A stretch of 64,000 nucleotides of DNA from Moniliella sp. 'wahieum' (Eukaryota; Basidiomycota; Moniliellomycetes; Moniliellales; Moniliellaceae): positions 62,001 to 126,000 of the forward strand of contig RSEE01000034.1 of assembly GCA_003971905.1 (NCBI GenBank), read 5' to 3'. A program made the translations under genes and the position numbers. The notes below the pieces were generated by a model. The model had not been told where the DNA came from. It searched no databases and saw only the letters and a list, made by a program, of their open reading frames with translations. This document shows positions 1 to 11,518 of the stretch, in pieces. Each line of letters begins with the position of its first letter. The first letter of the stretch is position 1.

Positions 1-3000
1 ACACAACAGCCCAGCGCCCTCGCGTGCAACGGCGCGGACGTTGCCCCCGCGGACGAAGCGTCGGGTACAGAAGCACGCGAACCTGCGCCTGAGGAATGGT
101 GGCCACAGACTCTACGTGACCTGGCATCCACGGGCCAGTTCAAGTTGGCGGACGAGATGCCGGAGGAAGATCGGAACCGGTTCTTTGGTACGGCCGACCC
201 GCATCCTATTGCTTACCTGCCAGGTATGACGCGCCTCCCACAAAGACGCGTGATCTGCCTACAGAAGCGTCCGGTTCTGCCCGTGCACCGGCACCGGCTC
301 CTGGGACTGATCGTGGGCTCCCGGTGGAGCCAGGCTCCGCTGTCCATCACGTCAGGGAAGTTCGCGGAGCATTCCGCCTCTGAAGCTGGCGCCGGTACGG
401 ACCCATCAGGCCTGTCTCGTTCCTCTGCTACTTCCGCCAGTCGAGGACGGAAAGGGTGAGGAACCTGATGAACCTCGTGATCTGGATGTCCAGAGTGCCG
501 ACAAGGCAGAAAGTCCTTCTGACGATGGCGATCAAAACGCAGACGATGCTCCGTACATTGGGACTGCCAAGGAATTTTGGGACGGTCAGGCCGACATCGA
601 GCCGGATTCCGACGAAGAAGAGAAAGTTGATGCGACTCCCAGTAAGGTAACATCGCACCAGGAGATCCTTCCTCTCGGGGGATTGCGAACCCCCACACCC
701 TTCCTCCTGGTTCGGCATCTCATGAGCCAAGCTTGGAACCTGAGGGGTCCGAGGCCCGGTCGGTACCTGGTGCGTCGGTTCAAACAGCAAGCAAGCCAAC
801 GAAAAAGGAAACTGATCCTCCAGCCACTCTGGCTCCGCCGGCCCACCCCGAAGCCGGGGTCTCAGACTTCGCACCAAGCGAACCTGGGCGAGGGACCGAG
901 ACGGATTCCCTTGCTGGGGGAGAAGAGCTGGTTCGGATAGGACCGAGACCCACGTTCCCCAGCCCTTGCCCGCTGTGATGGAAGATGATGCTGCGGATGA
1001 GGGTAAAGCGGGGGAAACTGTTGATTCACCCTATTCTTCTCTTTCTGACGAGGCGACGCGGCGTGTTGCCGAGCCTTCTCAGCAGCTGCAAACGGAGGCG
1101 AAACCCTTGATAAAGATATACCTCCGCAGCTGGAGAACGAGGTGAAGATGCGACTGGGAATAGCGTGATTACACCGCCGACGGTTTTGGACAGTTCGCTG
1201 CCTCCAGCTGGTTCCCCCAGCCCAGTTCAAACAGCTGCTCCGATCAAAGCTGCATCCGTGGTCGACAACACATCTTCATTCCATCCAGAACCTGATGCGC
1301 TGGTGGCAAAGCCTTTCTCAACCAAAGTCCCCTCAGAAAGGCTTCCTCGACGAGTGCTCCTTCGACCAAGGCTTCCTCATTCGGGACTTCCTCATCTAAG
1401 GTGTCCTCAGCCACGTCTCCCGCCTCAGAAGCTTCTTCGATCCAGGCCCGATCGGTCCAGGTAGCTTCGGAGGCGAAGGATCTCTCTCAAGCTACGGCTC
1501 GGGCACTGTCTATGATTGCCCCATCTTCCCCTCCATCAAAGAGTGGAGCAATGCCGGTTTCTACGGACTCACGTTCCCCTTTGCACGGCCATTCGAAGTA
1601 ATGCTGGAACGGTCCCAAGCTGATCCTGTATCGGACGTTGTCCATGCTGCCCTGGATACGCCACGTGAGAGTGCGAGACGTTCTGCTGCGGTCGAGGTTG
1701 AAGATATTTCCGAAGCAAGCGGGGCTACTGCTAAGAGCTCGGGTACCGAGAACGGGGACCGACACTTTACTGAGCCAGACCAAGCCGCCATCCCCGACGA
1801 GAAGGATGCACGCTCTGCGGCCCGCCGGTCAGTACGCTCAACTGGCAAAAAAGCAACAAGAGCGGTACGGTGAACTGGTCGGGGCGTTGCAAGAGATGAA
1901 CCACTGGTTGTCCGCCGACGCTCCTCGTCGGGCGGAAGAATGGCGGCGGTTAGGGCAGACCATCACAGACCTCAACCGTGGATTCAGTTCCATGCCAGAC
2001 GCCACAGCGCAAGAGATCGCTCGTCAACTCGCTGACGCAGCTCACAGTGCTGCCTTAGCGGCTGAAGCTACGACTGGCCATACGTCGCCCCCGGGCCCGA
2101 GTGCAATCGCGTCGCCAGCTCGCTCCAACTCCAGCAAGTCGATTCCGTCTCCGACACTTGTCCGAGGTTCGGCCCAGCGGTCCCTTCCCGACGAGGCGTC
2201 AGTAGCTGGTGATCCTCTGGGCCGGGATGAGCGCGAGGAATCGGATGCTATCGACCCAGCTCGTGCACGCTCTCTCCCCACCGCCTCGAGTGTACCGGCC
2301 AAACCTCCGGCTTCCCCAAGTGGCACAGCGTTCTATACTGTGGCAGAGACCCAAATCCGTAACTGGCGCAAGAGTGTGACCGCCTCATCCCCCAGCCAAC
2401 CTGCTTCCGTTGGCTCAGCTAGCCCAAGACATACACCTGCTTTGTCGGCGCGCGCTCTCCCTACTTCCAAAGGAGAGTCCAAAGTGAGCACTGGATCTCA
2501 AAGCGCTCACTTGTCTGACACGGGTAACACCAGATCGCCACTTGACGGCCTGCCACGCGCAGTGCCAGGGAGCGCAAGCGAGGACGTCTTCGAGCCGACA
2601 GGCGAGGTGGGCGAGCCTGGATCACATGAACTTGCACCTGAAGCGCCGGACGGGTCTGAGCGTGCACCCGAGTTGCCCGAAGCCCAAGTGCTCTCTGTGC
2701 AAGTCCAACCGGTGGCGACCCATGAGGAGACCGAAGCTGATCAGGTGCATTCGGACGAGCTCAAGCCCGTTGGGCCAGAGTCTGTGGGAAGTGGGACGAC
2801 GCAGCCTGCAGCCGCACCCTCGGTTGGGAACCTGCACCACCAGTTGGGCGCGGGGACCTCTGTGTACGTGACGCCTGCTGAGCCTCCGTCCGAGTTTGGG
2901 GGCGCCATGGCGGATGTGCCGCCGAAGCAAGGTTCCCAACATCGAGGTGCAGAAGCGATCGCGGCTTGGGGGGATGTACCGAGCAGCCCTAACTCGGTTG

Positions 3001-5286
3001 CTGAGCATACCCCCGAGACGCCCAAGTCCGAATCGGCCATTTTGAGCAACATGGCCCAGTCCGTTGCAGATGACAATCTCGAAGATGGAGAGGGATCCGA
3101 GGCCGCATCCACCAACCTTGGCCTTATCGAAGGAGAACCCCATGGGGAGGTGCAATCGCCATCCGAGCTATTGCTTTCTCCTCGGGAACCGACGAAAGAA
3201 ACCCATGATGCGCACAAGCCACCATCTGAGGGGCACAGTCCGACGACCAGGTCACTTGCTCCCGCTACACCGCATTCGACTGTATATTACCCTGCGCCTG
3301 AACCGGACGAATCGCACCACGGTTCTCCCGACTTGGGGGCTCTGGCAGAGGAGGTGGCCCATGAAGATGCGCCAGGTCCACCAGCTAGTCCGGCCCAAGT
3401 GTCTCGCTACATCCAGTCGCTGTACAGCCGAATCAACTCTCCCGTTCCGTCGACGGCATACGGGACGCCTAAGGAGGTAGCTACTTGGATGGACCCCAAC
3501 CCCGATAGCGGGCTCAAGGCCGCGCCCGGTGAAGCCAAATCTGACTCACCATCCCTGGAGGAAGAGCCAGAGCAACACACTGAGCTCAAGCTGGCTCCGC
3601 AGGATGCTTCCCAGGATTCTGCTGCCTCTGAGAGCAAGGATGCTCCTCCTCTTGACAGTGCGAAGGTGGCCGATGCTACCAAGGGTGGTGCCGAGCCTGG
3701 CTCAACTGCCGATGGAGATGGATCCGCCGGAAAAGACCGGGGCGGTGACATGGAGGATGGGGGTGTCAGCCCCGAAGGCGATCGAGCCGTGGAGGAAGAA
3801 TTTGCTATGGCTGATGCTGGCACCGACACTCACGATGCTGAAGATGTCAAAGCAGCAGAGACCGAGGCGAAGAAGAAAGCCGACGAAGCTGAGGCTGCGG
3901 CTGAGGGCAAGACCTTGGCAGACACAGCAGAGGTTGGGGCGAAGGTTGCCGAGGAGGCACTTGCCAAGGCAAAGGCTGAAGAAGAAGCGGCAGCCAAGGC
4001 CGAAGCGGATAAGAAGGCAGCGGCAGAGAAGGCAGAGGCCGATGCCCAAGCTGCCGAAGCTGCCAAGAAAAAGAAAGCCGCTTTTGACAAGGCGGTTAGT
4101 GAGACGCACGCCAACGTCCAAGCTATGGCGAAGGCTATGGAGGCCATTCTGCAAGACATGATGTCCGGGAGAGCCAACAAGGCCAAGCAAGATGAAGAGC
4201 TCAAGGCACTTGATGCAGCTCGTGCTGAGGCCTTGCTCGCACACCAACAGGCCACCGTTGATCTTCTCCAAAAGGAACGCGAAGCCCAAGCTCGCCTCAT
4301 TCAGTCTCTCACTGAGAAGGTATGTCTATGTCTCTAGGGAGCGACGCAAATGTAAACTAACATGTATGGTTCCAGATCGATGCTCTTAAGCAGGCTCAAG
4401 ATCAAGAACGTGCCTCCCAGCAGATACAGGACCATGAACGTGATCCTCAGCCTGGTGTGTACAGACAACCCGCTACAACTGCTGGAAATAATGCTAACCT
4501 TTCCTGACATTAGCGATCCACGCTTTAGCCGAAGTGGTTAACGAAAGCACCCAGATGCACACAACACAGTTCAACAAGACCAACCAAGCTGTTCAAGATC
4601 TGATGAACCAGATGCTTCAGCAACAGCATGCCCATCATGGTGAGGTGGTCGGAGCTGTTTCCTCGGCCGGCGGGGCCTGTGCCAAAGCCACTGCCGAGGC
4701 GAGCGCGGCGGAAATGAAGAAGGTCTTGGGCAAGGAAGTGTTACGGATGTTTGAGGAGGTGGGCCGGATTCGGGAGAGCAAACGTTCTGTCGAACACGAG
4801 TTAAGTGAGCTGTTCCAGATGCGCGCGAAATACGGAAAAGGTATGCCTCTCCGGGGTGGTGGGCGCGCACTTGCTCCTGCATCTATTGCCCCGCCCAAGT
4901 CGCCTGCCAGGTCGGCTCCCCCTGCGCCCGCTAGCCCAGGTAAACCAGCCTCCGAGGCACCACCATCGCCTACCCGACTACCTGTTCCATCGCCTGCTCC
5001 GCCACCAGTTCCGTCACCTGACCTGCCCCCTATCCCCTCGGCCGTCCCACCACCAGTTCCATCACCTGACCTGCCCCCCATCCCATCGGCATCGCCTGCG
5101 CCACCTCCCCCCCCATCCCGGCCACCTTCGCCTCCCAAGCCAGCGCAGCCTTCGGTCCATGCGGCGAAACCGCCATCGCGTCGGCCGTGTCTTCCCATGC
5201 CACCTACGTTCGGCAAGTTACCCTGGTCGACCAGCATGCCCGCTCGCGGAAGTCATCCTTCGCCTCCGGGGGGGATGATGCGGTAG
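1..5286 (+). CDS. Large unassigned coiled-coil / proline-rich protein, 5'-partial, with broken reading frame
   Basis: I do not recognise this gene. The 3' half is clean. A long open frame runs to 4319, then an intron 4320-4375 (GTATGT...ctaac...CAG), exon 4376-4454, intron 4455-4513 (GTGTGT...gctaac...TAG), and a last exon 4514-5286 whose phase matches. The product has an acidic Ser/Pro-rich stretch, then an Ala/Glu/Lys-rich coiled coil (about 3830-4320), a Gln/Met-rich helix (QQQHAHHGEVV near 4618), and a C-terminal tail of PSPxPPPxP repeats (4900-5180). Upstream of about 1830, coding-like text continues but hops between frames: frame 1 at 1-222, frame 3 at 225-340, frame 2 at 455-650, frame 1 at 690-978, frame 3 at 966-1090, frame 1 at 1165-1330, frame 3 at 1401-1590, frame 2 at 1601-1820. 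No start codon is defined and the gene probably begins before the window. It may be a scaffold or cytoskeletal protein; that is only a guess. Confidence 0.55.
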
Positions 5287-6664
5287 GGCGAGTGTGACTG
5301 CATGGCGGGAACTTATTGGCGCACATTTGCCTGTCTACATGTGGCCTTCTCGAGTTGGGTGTGTGGGGGGATGGAGTTGCTGGTCCTATCCATTCAGCTG
5401 TACCCAGGCAGTAGGCTGTTCTCTGCGCTGTTAGCCTTGCTCGGTACTCGCCCTCTTCCTGTGGCATGCTGCGGTCATCGATATTCGAGCCATCCTGAGC
5501 CGGGCCCAGGGTGCGCTGCGCGTATAAGTACGTTTGTATGTTTTCTCTTCTCCCCACGCTAAAAACTACCCGTCCGACCCAAGGTTTGGATCGGAGGCAT
5601 GTGTGGTGGGCTATTGCAATGTCGCCGTCCTTGTTTGTGCTATGTATCTCCACCATACCCCCCTTTCCCCACGAGCCTGCCTGGACCTTCGCATGAGCGC
5701 GGTGCAGTACAAGCTACCTGTAGTGGAGCTGATGCGACCAGTAGGCGGCCCCGGGGGATGTTGGACGTTGGTACTTTAGTAGTGCAAGATGAGAAGGTGC
5801 GGGAACCATGCGCCACTAATCTGTACCTGAGTGCCAAGTGTGCCCCGCTTGCAATTTCAGCTGCTGGGTTCTCGTTCTGGCCTGCTCGCGTCGGGCGCAC
5901 GTGACTCGCGTCACTAGTGACTGCTTAGGCTGGCGCTACTGCACTACTGGGGCCGAGCCATAGCACAAGACGTCACTGGCACACGTCATCGATCGATCAC
6001 CGCGTCATGTGTGACGCGTGACGCGTGACCGTCAACACCCTTCGGTTCAACTAGCCCAATTGAACTACAGCTTCAGGCTGAACTTCAGCTTCAAGCTTTG
6101 GCTTCAGCCCGCTCAAACACTCGGGCGTATACATCGTTCGGTTGGGCAGCCGCCCGCCCAGTCTCCATCCTCATCTGAGGCCCGTCGCCAGCACCTCAGC
6201 CAGGCGCCCTGAGGCCTGAGGCCTGGTGTTCGCCGCTTGGTTGCTAATGTCAAGCCATCCCATTACTAATGGCCACAGTGGCCGCACCCCGTCGGGGGCC
6301 GTGCGCACCAGCAATAGCATCTCTCAGATCTCAAGATTGATATTGCTATTGAACTTCAAGCTTCACTCAAGTGCCCGACGTGACTGGGTGACCGATCCTA
6401 CTAGTCCGCGCTCTGATTGCTGCCCTGAGGCCTTTTGCCTGAGATCTGGACGTCTGAGATCCTGGCATCATCGATCGGACCGATCAAACAGGCCCACAGA
6501 AGACATCATCCTGACCCTCAGACCTCAGGGCCTCAGCCTGAGCAGGCTAGTCCGTGCCGCGTATTACTGCGTGGCAATAGCTCTGTACAGAGAGCGTATA
6601 GGCCCAGCGCCAGTATTAGCCTTGGGATTCCAGTTGTGCAAACCTTGTCCCGGCCCACCATCCC
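5287..6664. other. Intergenic, no gene seen
   Basis: No open frame here has coding character. The stretch 5881-6060 is packed with near-palindromes such as CGTCACTAGTGAC, and a tandem TGACGCG unit lies at about 6010-6030. CTGAGGCCT words occur at 6175-6225 and 6424-6550. The last part should hold the promoter of the DyP peroxidase gene. Confidence 0.6.
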
Positions 6665-7799
6665 ATGCCACCAACCTTTTGGAGCTCCTCCATCGTCCGC
6701 ACTCTTCCTACCGCTCCCCACCGTATCCTCTCCTCCTCGGCTCGTCGCTTGCCCAACCGAGCGTTTCTTGGTGCCGTGTCTGGATCCTCCTGCAAGCCCT
6801 CCCTTCCCTCCGCGACTGATCTAGTGTTTTCCCCCGCCACACCTCGCTTTTCTTCGAGCATGTCCTTGCCCCAAGCTGTCGAGGCGCCTCTGAGCCGCGT
6901 TGCTACCTTCCTCGTCGTCCGCATCCACCCTTCAGCCGAAGCGATGGACACGGCGCGGGAAACGGTATCCGGCATAGCGGATTTGATCAAGAACGTTGGC
7001 TTTCGGGACCGCACAGCGCACCTTTCGTGCATCGTGGGTATTGGGAGCGAAGTATGGGACGAGTTGACGCACCTTGCGCGTCCATCGGAACTTCATCCGT
7101 TCAAAGAGGTCAAAGGTGCTAAGCATACTGCCCCCTCTACCCCCGGGGACCTTCTTTTCCACATTCGTTCCGAACGTGCGGACCTGGCGTTTGAGCTGGA
7201 ACGGCAGCTGCTCACCGCGCTGCAAGGCGCAGTCGAGGTGGTGGACGAAACCCACGGGTTCAGTTACTTTGATGCTCGTGACCTGCTAGGCTTTGTGGAT
7301 GGAACGGCGAACCCGGTGGGATCGGCGGTAACGGATGCGGTTGTCGTCGCTCCGTCCGAGGCAGCTACGGCTGGCAAAACGGCTGTAGGCGGGAGCTATG
7401 TGGTGGTGCAAAAGTACGTGCACGATATGGGCGGCTGGGGGAAACTCAAGACGGAAGACCAAGAACGTATTATTGGGCGTACCAAGTTGGATAATGTCGA
7501 GTTACCCGATGCGCCCGAGGGGACGCAGCAGAGCCACAAGTCACTCAACACGATTGAGAAGGATGGAGAGGAAGTGGACATTTTGCGGGACAACATGCCC
7601 TTTGGTCGGCCGGGCCAAGGTGAATTTGGCACGTACTTTATTGGTTACACGCGCCAACTGTGGGTGGTGGAGAAAATGTTGGAACGCATGTTCATTGGTC
7701 ATCCTCCCGGTTTGCATGATCGTATCCTCGACTTTTCCACCCCTCACGGGATCCACCTTCTTCTGCCCTGCTGCGGACGTGCTGGAGGCCCTGGAGTGA
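6665..7799 (+). CDS. DyP-type heme peroxidase, class B (YfeX/DypB-like)
   Basis: Dye-decolourising peroxidases use H2O2 to oxidise dyes, phenols or Mn2+. The protein carries the family signature GFVDGTANP (Asp about residue 212), the proximal heme histidine context QQSHKSLN, and the distal arginine context ILRDNMPFG followed by GTYFIGY. These are class B hallmarks. An Arg/Ser-rich extension of about 65 residues precedes an internal Met (6860, MSLPQAVEAP) and could be a mitochondrial presequence; the internal Met is the alternative start. There is no intron. Near 7740-7743 (a CCCC run) the frame slips: the open frame runs on to 7951 with unrelated text, whereas the +1 frame gives the expected family ending LTGSTFFCPAADVLEALE and stops at 7799. 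One C appears to be missing. The gene is convergent with the minus-strand gene at 8627. Confidence 0.9.
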
Positions 7800-8626
7800 T
7801 CGGCAGACGTGCTTCGGAAGATAAACGTACGAGAGCCTTGTTGGCAATGGATCTGGATCTACCTCATCGCGCATTTTCATTGTGCTTTTGGCCGTCATGC
7901 CATGTCGACTGTAGTAGTCGACGCTCACGCTTGTGGGGAAATATTGTGTAAAGGAAAGCGTTGGACAGTTGATTGACACTTGACAGTTTTTTCATGGCTC
8001 ACAGTTGGTTCCAGGTAAACGTTAGCGCCATACTCTTGTATCTTCAACCGATCGCTCTCAAAAACTCATTATTTGTCACAACTATCTCCAAGTCCCCCTC
8101 CAAGTCCCCGGGGCATCCACCGGCGACGCATCAAATCCCAGAGAATAAGTGGAGATATCATTGCTTGTGCGTTGAACTTGTGTATTACATGGTGGGGCAA
8201 AATGGTCACGAGAGTTGATGGCAAGTAGTGCGGGAAGGGAGAGGTGAAGCGCCAGTTAAGAGCACAGTACGGATCCAGTACGGATCCAGTACGCACCCAG
8301 TACGCACCCCCCTGCCCTTCTCAAGATAAGTGATAAGAGTAGAGTGGTGTGGAGACAGAGCGGACTGGACACCGAGTCCAGCCACGAGTACAAAAGACTT
8401 TGGCCAGTAGCACGTAACACGAGCGAGGAGCGAGTGACGGGGGACAGGAGCGACAGACCAGAAGGGGATACAAAGTAGTACAACGTTGGTTAGGAGATAG
8501 AGAGATAGAGAGAGGGAGAGAGAAAAAAGAAAACAGCACAGGTCACCCATCACACTGGCCACGCCAGATCCCGACGGTCACCGGTCACGTCACATGTCAT
8601 CGAGTCATCGACATCGATCATCAAAA
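7800..8626. other. Intergenic between convergent genes
   Basis: No gene is seen. It holds a small tandem array at about 8264-8307 (two GGATCCAGTAC units followed by two GCACCCAGTAC units) and a GAGATAGAGAGA purine tract at 8495-8540. The last bases carry GTCACGTCACATGTCAT words. Confidence 0.6.
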
Positions 8627-9637
8627 TCAAAGGTCCATCTCGAACATGGTCCTCGGCTGGTCATCTTCAGCTTGTTGGTTGGCATCGTCCACTCCGTCCT
8701 GCAGCACCGCATAGGGGTTGGACATAACCGGGCGGGTTTGCGCATCGTCGACAGAAGTTTCTTTCGCTGTACTATCCCTCGCCCGGCCCTTGCGGTCCTT
8801 AGTGGGCGCAACGTTTTCACTCGGTGCGGTGCGGGAGCCCGGGGTTGAACTGTGACGCGACGTGCGGCGGGTAAGAGGTGAAGAGCTCAACTTGACCGAA
8901 GGCGAGGAGCTAAGTTTAGCGCCATGGGAAGGCGGGCTGGACCCCTGCCCTTCGCGACGGGGGTGGCGGTCGCCATGGGCATGGTGACCCTGCACCACTT
9001 TCCAGTTGCCCTGCCCCGACTGCCCCGACTGCCCCGACGCAACAGGAGATGTGCCAACGACAAATCCGCGCTGTGTGCGGGTCCGAGCGTCCGGTCCGGG
9101 ATGCCGGTTGGCAGTGTTCCAATGGGGCTTGCGATGTGGGCCAGGTTGCGAGGGCGGGCTACGGGCAAGGTCGCCCGAGTGGCTGGGGCGACGCGGGTGA
9201 CGGAAATGGCGCGCAAAGGGAGAGGTAGAATACGCATACGCATCCGCCGACCCGGGACTTGTTGCCATCCCAGCAAAAGACTGCGAAAGGGTGTCCAAGC
9301 CATCCGAGGGGCCCGTGGGCGAACGGGCAATGGACGCGGGCAACTGGCCATCGCCACCACCCAAAACGGTGCGGTAAATCTTATCGGCGCCAGGGGGTGC
9401 GTGGGCGAGTGGGCTGGCCGCTAGAGCAAGCAGCTGCTCACGCGTGTAGCGGTACAGCTTGCGCGGGGCGAGCGGGGCGCCAAGGGCAGGAGCCGGGTCG
9501 GCAACGGTGACGGCATTGGTGCTGCTGTTGACGGGGCGCGGGGCGGGGCGGGCAGCGGTGCCAAGCGAGGGCAGGGTGAGGCCCGGGGGCGGGCGGGAGT
9601 GGATGGCGATGGGCGCAGCAGCGTCAACGGTGGCCAT
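8627..9637 (-). CDS. Candidate eIF4E-binding translational repressor with C-terminal TOS motif
   Basis: This intact 336-residue frame encodes a low-complexity, Ser/Pro/Arg/Gly-rich protein. Two short motifs stand out. Residues 64-70 read YTREQLL, a canonical eIF4E-binding motif (Y-x4-L-hydrophobic). The last five residues are FEMDL, which fits the TOR-signalling (TOS) motif that ends metazoan 4E-BPs as FEMDI and binds Raptor. The middle has several Ser-Pro sites (for example KLSSSPSVKLSSSP), as expected for a TORC1 or other proline-directed kinase target. Metazoan 4E-BPs are about 120 residues, so this protein is far longer. Yeast Caf20 and Eap1 are functional analogues without a TOS ending. 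The role as a TORC1-controlled brake on cap-dependent translation is inferred from the motif pair. The alternative is a disordered protein with chance motifs; the exact C-terminal placement argues against that. Confidence 0.6.
   Translation of the reverse strand: MATVDAAAPIAIHSRPPPGLTLPSLGTAARPAPRPVNSSTNAVTVADPAPALGAPLAPRKLYRYTREQLLALAASPLAHAPPGADKIYRTVLGGGDGQLPASIARSPTGPSDGLDTLSQSFAGMATSPGSADAYAYSTSPFARHFRHPRRPSHSGDLARSPPSQPGPHRKPHWNTANRHPGPDARTRTQRGFVVGTSPVASGQSGQSGQGNWKVVQGHHAHGDRHPRREGQGSSPPSHGAKLSSSPSVKLSSSPLTRRTSRHSSTPGSRTAPSENVAPTKDRKGRARDSTAKETSVDDAQTRPVMSNPYAVLQDGVDDANQQAEDDQPRTMFEMDL
8630..8644 (-). other. TOS motif FEMDL at the extreme C-terminus
   Basis: The codons TTC GAG ATG GAC CTT lie directly before the TGA at 8627-8629. 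The consensus F-(E/D)-(M/I/L)-(D/E)-(I/L) is met at all five positions. Confidence 0.6.
9428..9448 (-). other. eIF4E-binding motif YTREQLL
   Basis: Residues 64-70 of the same protein fit YxxxxL-phi. They are followed by ALAASPLA, a helix-compatible stretch with an SP site. Confidence 0.55.
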
Positions 9638-11518
9638 GGCGAGCGGGCTGGGGGAGGCAGAGCAGAGGGCGGGCAGGAGGGGATGGATGGGCGATGGGGT
9701 CGGCGCGCAAGAGGCAGCAGATAAGCAGGGTTATATATCGGGCCCAGCAGCGTTCGCCCACCTTCCAGCCGGCACGGCGGCAGTGCGGCGTGAGGCCGGG
9801 GGGGCGAGGCCGGGGAGCGGTCGTGCGGTGCTGTCGTGCTGTGTGCTGTCGTGCTGCGGCCAGCTGCAGGGGGGCTGCAGGGGGGCTGCTGCGTGTGGCA
9901 CACGAGCCTGCCTGCGTTAAAGTGCGCTGGCCTCCTGCCCGCGCCCGGCCAGCGACTGACGTCACCCGTTCCCAACCGCCGCGCCCCGCAGCAGGCCAGT
10001 CGCGCGCGTGGCCGTCCACGCGGCACTGCCCCCCTGCAAGCGGGGCGGCTCCAACCCTACCCGCCGCGAGCGTGGCGCCATTCTGGGTTGGCCTGGATTG
10101 GCTCGAGCGGAGGGGTGGGCTCATCGCCTGCATCGCGGCATCACCCACCAGCCACCAGTCATCAGTGCATCTGTCTGCCCCGGCCTTCCGCTTCCACGCC
10201 GCCCGTCCAGCTCCAGGCGCGCCTGCAGCCCATGGCTGGCGCTTGCACTACTTGCCCTCGCGCTTGCGCTCAGCCCGTCCCTCGCGGTGCTTCGCCCACT
10301 TGTCCAAGCCCAGGTGGGGTTACTACTGACTCGTCTCTCGCCTTAGGCCTTAGGCCGTAGGTCTTGGCCTTCCCGCGCTCGCTTCCCAGCCTCCGATCCC
10401 AAGCCTCAAGCCAGAGCGGAACTTGCTCTTTTCCCCCCAACCGTGCGGGGCGAGGGCGGAGGTCGAGGGGCTGTGGCCAGCAGACGTGGGGGGGCATCAT
10501 CGATGAACTGATGAACTCATCGTTCCAGGCCTCCCGGGCTCGGAGATGTTGAGAAAAGACTGAAAGCCCTAGTCTGTGGCAGTGAGTCACACTTTCGATG
10601 CGCGGGCGACCGATGATCGATGAGAGCCTCAGCGGCCGGACTTCCCCAGCTTTGTCCTGCCACATGCCATGTGCCGGGTAGGATGGCACCCTGGCAGCTA
10701 GTCCCCAAACACTCGCGTGGTTGGGTGGGCGCGGCGCGTCGTGCTAGTCAGCTAGGCGTCTAGTCCACTCAACAGCTAGTCAGCTGTTCACACGTTCACG
10801 CGTCACGCGTCACGCCCCGGCCGTTCAGGCCCAGGTTCAGTTCAGGGTGCGCGGAGAACGGAAAACACCCAACCCAACCATCCGATTCGGCGTTCCCCGC
10901 TTCAATTTCAATCTGCGTCTCTCGTCGGAGAAAGATCGACTGAACGTTCAACATCGATCATCGTGCAGCATGCATCAACATCAACTGCGTCAGCGTCTCC
11001 ATGCATCGACATTCAACATTTCAACAAGCTTGCCAGCCATGCCCAAACGACTGTCCGTAGAACACTCCGCTGCTTCGCCCCTCCTCCCATCGGTGACCCG
11101 GTGACGGGGCCGGGAGAGGGGACCCAAGGTCCCGGCCCAAGGCCCAGAGCTTACAAGTACCAAGGCTACAGCATGATGCATGGAATTGAATATGGATGAC
11201 GGGTGACTGGTGACTAGAGTTGCAGTATGCCTGGTATGGTACAGTGGACGAATCAATGCGATAGGTGGATCGTGAGCCTCAAGTTAATCCAGCAGAGGGG
11301 GGATGGCGCAACCATTGCACCTTGCACCTTGCACCTTGTACCTTGGAACGATCCGAACGGTGGCCTGATAGCCTCGGCCTCATTAGCCACCACCCACGAA
11401 CCCATAATCATTAGGATTCAATATTCAGATGGGCACGGCACCTCGGTGCGGCCGCGAGCTCGGTGCAGCTTGGCCGCGTCGACCGGCACGGGTGGCACGT
11501 GGGCCAGCGCGGGGGGGG
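9638..11518. other. Intergenic, no gene seen
   Basis: Overlapping frames on both strands are low-complexity and show no conserved motif. The 9638-9760 part should contain the promoter of the gene at 8627-9637. The region 10735-10830 is rich in CTAGTCAGCTAG and CACGCGTCACGCG words. ACCTTGCACCTTGCACCTTGTACCTTGG repeats sit at 11318-11346. Confidence 0.55.

Noticed and set aside
9421-10360. Several 100-210 codon overlapping frames on both strands
   Set aside because: GC-rich low-complexity text open on both strands, with no conserved motif; the real gene at 9428-9637 explains part of it.
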